DNA of 64,000 nucleotides. It comes from Planctomycetota bacterium (GTDB taxonomy: Bacteria; Planctomycetota; UBA1135; GCA-002748355). The stretch covers positions 1 to 64,000 of the forward strand of contig JAGQQW010000003.1 of assembly GCA_020426005.1 (NCBI GenBank), written 5' to 3'. Below, piece after piece: positions 62,080 to 64,000 of the stretch. The position numbers and the translations under genes are program-made. Position 1 is the first letter of the stretch, and each line of letters starts with the position of its first letter. The notes beneath the pieces are model-generated. The model did not search any database. It was given only the letters and a program-made list of their open reading frames with translations, and was not told where the DNA came from.

Positions 62080-63327
62080 ATGACGCGGATCGACAGCGGC
62101 GCATTCGAGTTCGAACACGACGACGAGTCGGCGATCGAGGACGATTTCGGGGACGAGGCGCTCGATCTAGGGCGCAGCGACCAGGGGCCGCCGGGTTCTC
62201 CGGACGCGCCGCCTTCGCCCGCGTTCCGCGAGTGGCTCGCAGGACTCCCGTTCCCGACGCCCAAGGAGATCGTCGGTGCGCTTCGCCAGCATGGTTACCG
62301 CGGGCAGGATGCGGCGGTCAAGTCGGTTTCGCTCGCTGCCCATCGTCACCTGCGGCGAGCCCGCCATCTGTATCTCGACGGCGTGCCGCGGCGCTCGCTG
62401 CCACCCAAGCAGAATCTCCTGCTGATCGGCCCCACCGGCTGCGGAAAGACGTTCCTGGCCGAGACGCTGTTCGAACGTGTGCTGGAGATCCCGACGACGA
62501 CGGTCGACATCACGGCGTTCTCCGAAAGTGGCTACATCGGTGAGGACGTCAACACGCTCGTCACGCGGCTGCTCTTCGCCTCGGAGGGTGACATCGAGAA
62601 GACGCGGGTCGGCATGATCTGCATCGATGAGTTCGACAAGCTCGCGAGTTCGAGCAATCGCGCAGTGTTCGCTGGGCAGGGGACGACCAAGGACGTCAGC
62701 GGCTTCGGCGTGCAGCGCGAGCTGCTCAAGATGTTCGACGGCGCGACGATCCCGGTGCCGACGCATTTCAGTCACGAGAGCTACTCGAGCAAGCCACTCG
62801 CGCCGACGCACGACATCGCGTTCGTTTGCTGTGGCGCGTTCTCAGGTCTCAAGTCGATCAGTCAGGCCAAGGGATTCGGCATCGGCTTCGGGCGCGACGA
62901 CGGCGTCATCGGCGGAAGTGAATCGATCGCCGTTCTCTATGACCAAGAAGAGGTCGAGAACGTCGTGCACTTTCAGGAATACGGTTTCTTGCCCGAACTC
63001 ATCGGTCGGTTCACGCGCATCGTTCCGTTCGCGCCACTCGACGAGAAGACGCTGCTCACGATCCTCGAGGACAACGTGCTCGCCGGCGTGCGCAAGGAAC
63101 TCGAACTCGGCAAGATCGAACTCGTCGTCGAGGACGACGTCGCCAAGAAGGTCGTGCGCGAAGCGATCGAAAAAGAGACCGGGGCGCGCGGCCTCAGAGC
63201 ACGCCTGTCGATGCACCTCGAAGAAGCGCTGTTCGAAGCGTTTTCGGGCAAGCCTGGATCGACGGTCGTGCTCGAACTCGACGGGGATAGCATCCGGTCG
63301 AGGCTGGTGTCGCGGAAGGGGCGGTAG
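62080..63327 (+). CDS. ClpX-like AAA+ ATPase without zinc-binding domain
   Basis: 415 residues. The Walker A motif is GPTGCGKTFLA, the pore loop SGYIGEDVNTL (ClpX GYVG), Walker B ICIDEFDK, and sensor and arginine-finger regions GFLPELIGRFTRIVPF and TGARGLRARL. All are close to ClpX. The N-terminal ~60 residues are acidic and carry no C4 zinc site (no Cys pairs), unlike standard ClpX. It should unfold proteins in the cytosol; whether it binds ClpP is open, as the IGF-type loop is not obvious. It follows the aminotransferase gene by 9 bp and converges on the amidohydrolase gene. Confidence 0.85.
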   Translation: MTRIDSGAFEFEHDDESAIEDDFGDEALDLGRSDQGPPGSPDAPPSPAFREWLAGLPFPTPKEIVGALRQHGYRGQDAAVKSVSLAAHRHLRRARHLYLDGVPRRSLPPKQNLLLIGPTGCGKTFLAETLFERVLEIPTTTVDITAFSESGYIGEDVNTLVTRLLFASEGDIEKTRVGMICIDEFDKLASSSNRAVFAGQGTTKDVSGFGVQRELLKMFDGATIPVPTHFSHESYSSKPLAPTHDIAFVCCGAFSGLKSISQAKGFGIGFGRDDGVIGGSESIAVLYDQEEVENVVHFQEYGFLPELIGRFTRIVPFAPLDEKTLLTILEDNVLAGVRKELELGKIELVVEDDVAKKVVREAIEKETGARGLRARLSMHLEEALFEAFSGKPGSTVVLELDGDSIRSRLVSRKGR

Positions 63328-63341
63328 CGGAACTACCGCCC
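63319..63341. terminator. Bidirectional hairpin overlapping both stop codons
   Basis: GGGCGGTAG and CTACCGCCC are perfect 9-bp arms around a 5-base loop. The TAG stop of the ClpX-like gene lies in the left arm and the TAG of the convergent amidohydrolase gene in the right arm. No U-tract follows on either strand. The symmetry suits a shared bidirectional terminator or an mRNA 3'-end stabiliser. Confidence 0.5.
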
Positions 63342-64000
63342 AGTCCCGACGTCGATCTTGAACAGCTTCGCCGCCGTCTTCCACGCGATGTTCTCGGACG
63401 TTTCGTCGTCGAAGCCGAGACCGCGGAAGAAGCGCAAGTAACTGCCCATGTCGACGAGCGGCCAATCCGTGCCGTACATGAGCTGCTTCCCGGGTTCTCC
63501 CATGTAGGTGACCATGTCCTTCACGCGTTGCACGAGATAGCGTTCGAAGTCGACGCTGAAACTGCCGAGGGTCAATCCGGAGATGTCGGCGTAGACGTTG
63601 TCGTTCTTGTAGAGGACTTGTGCGGTGTCCTGGAACCACGGGTTGCCGAGGTGGCAAATGACGAATTTGACGTCCGGGTAGTCGACCGCGACATCGTCGA
63701 CGAGGAGCGGATGCGCGTAGCGTAGCTTGGCGCCTTTCGCATAGGTGTCGCCGCAGTGGATCATGACGGGGACATCGTGCTTTGCCGCGATCGTGTAGAC
63801 GGCTTCGAGCGACGGGTCGTTGATCGGATACGGTTCGTAGCCCGGATAGATCTTGATCCCTCGCACGAGTTTGTCCCGAATGCGCTCTTCGAGGTTGAAG
63901 AGGTCGGTGCGTTCGTGATCACGCCAACGGAGCCCTTCGATGACCGTCGTGCGCGGATCACCAGCCAGTTCTTCGACGATGTGTTCGACCGACGGGCGAT
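63333..64000 (-). CDS. Amidohydrolase-2 family protein, 5' end outside window
   Basis: The frame is open to the window edge; 221 residues of the C-terminal part are seen. Marks of the amidohydrolase 2 (TIM-barrel metal-dependent hydrolase) family are GIKIYPGYEPYPINDPSLEA, VPVMIHCGDT (His ligand), FVICHLGNPW (His ligand) and the late YGTDWPLVD (catalytic Asp). Such proteins are decarboxylases or hydrolases acting on small carboxylates or lactones; the substrate is not clear. There is no signal peptide information since the N-terminus is missing. Confidence 0.82.
   Translation of the reverse strand, partial: RPSVEHIVEELAGDPRTTVIEGLRWRDHERTDLFNLEERIRDKLVRGIKIYPGYEPYPINDPSLEAVYTIAAKHDVPVMIHCGDTYAKGAKLRYAHPLLVDDVAVDYPDVKFVICHLGNPWFQDTAQVLYKNDNVYADISGLTLGSFSVDFERYLVQRVKDMVTYMGEPGKQLMYGTDWPLVDMGSYLRFFRGLGFDDETSENIAWKTAAKLFKIDVGTGR

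Noticed and set aside
1-64000. CRISPR arrays, insertion sequences, prophage or tRNA-linked attachment sites
   Set aside because: No spaced direct repeats, transposase or integrase motifs, or tRNA-like sequences were noticed on reading both strands.

Overview
The window is a GC-rich, densely coding bacterial chromosome segment with 53 recognised protein-coding genes, two of them cut by the window edges. No rRNA, tRNA, CRISPR array, transposase or integrase was seen, and no stretch over 300 bases lacks a gene (largest gaps about 261 bp at 53801-54061 and 234 bp at 5238-5471). The gene content suggests a member of the Planctomycetota or a close relative. It includes a Ser/Thr kinase fused to WD40 repeats, an ECF-type sigma factor, a sulfatase, SBBP and BNR beta-propeller proteins, many lipoproteins, single-pass proteins built from carboxypeptidase-regulatory-like repeats, and a set of secreted proteins sharing one C-terminal beta-rich module. 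This is inferred from families; there is no rRNA to confirm it.

Layout. 1-12.3 kb: envelope and secreted proteins (BNR propeller, barrel lipoprotein, two carboxypeptidase-regulatory-like proteins, LamG protein, Omp85/BamA-like barrel) plus a small methyltransferase. 12.4-19.4 kb: hydrolases (sulfatase coupled to an M14 carboxypeptidase, an M28 aminopeptidase) and two small secreted proteins. 19.4-25.6 kb: YgiQ radical SAM protein, a secreted protein, superoxide dismutase and a ChaN-like lipoprotein. 25.7-31.1 kb: a compact minus-strand run GH57 amylase, sigma factor, membrane anti-sigma candidate, LemA, divergent from glgC. 31.1-40.7 kb: ACC-synthase-like aminotransferase, secreted alpha/beta hydrolase, kinase-WD40, HEAT plus ChaN/TIKI-like protein, double SnoaL protein and ECF sigma factor.

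40.7-51.5 kb is the most unusual part. A tight six-gene minus-strand run (esterase, ATP-grasp ligase, esterase with a CBM48/Fes-like N-terminus, S51/cyanophycinase-like serine hydrolase, two further ATP-grasp ligases) lies divergent from glgA and a CDF cation transporter; a fourth ATP-grasp ligase follows after a DUF1648 membrane protein. Three of the ligases are paralogues of exactly the same predicted length (406 residues) with a shared THMEWF and E-[IV]-[GA]-x-R-[SP]-P-G signature. This looks like an uncharacterised pathway that builds an amide- or peptide-linked product and contains its own hydrolases, placed beside glycogen synthesis.

51.5-59.1 kb returns to secreted and membrane proteins, including tandem duplicates. 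59.3-64 kb holds core metabolism and quality control: serA overlapping a class V aminotransferase (probable serine biosynthesis), a ClpX-like AAA+ ATPase and the start-truncated end of an amidohydrolase.

Recurring regulatory themes: stop/start overlaps (ATGA, GTGA, TGATG) suggest translational coupling, and several genes have a TANNNT -10-like hexamer only 6-10 bases before the start codon, which would give leaderless or nearly leaderless mRNAs.
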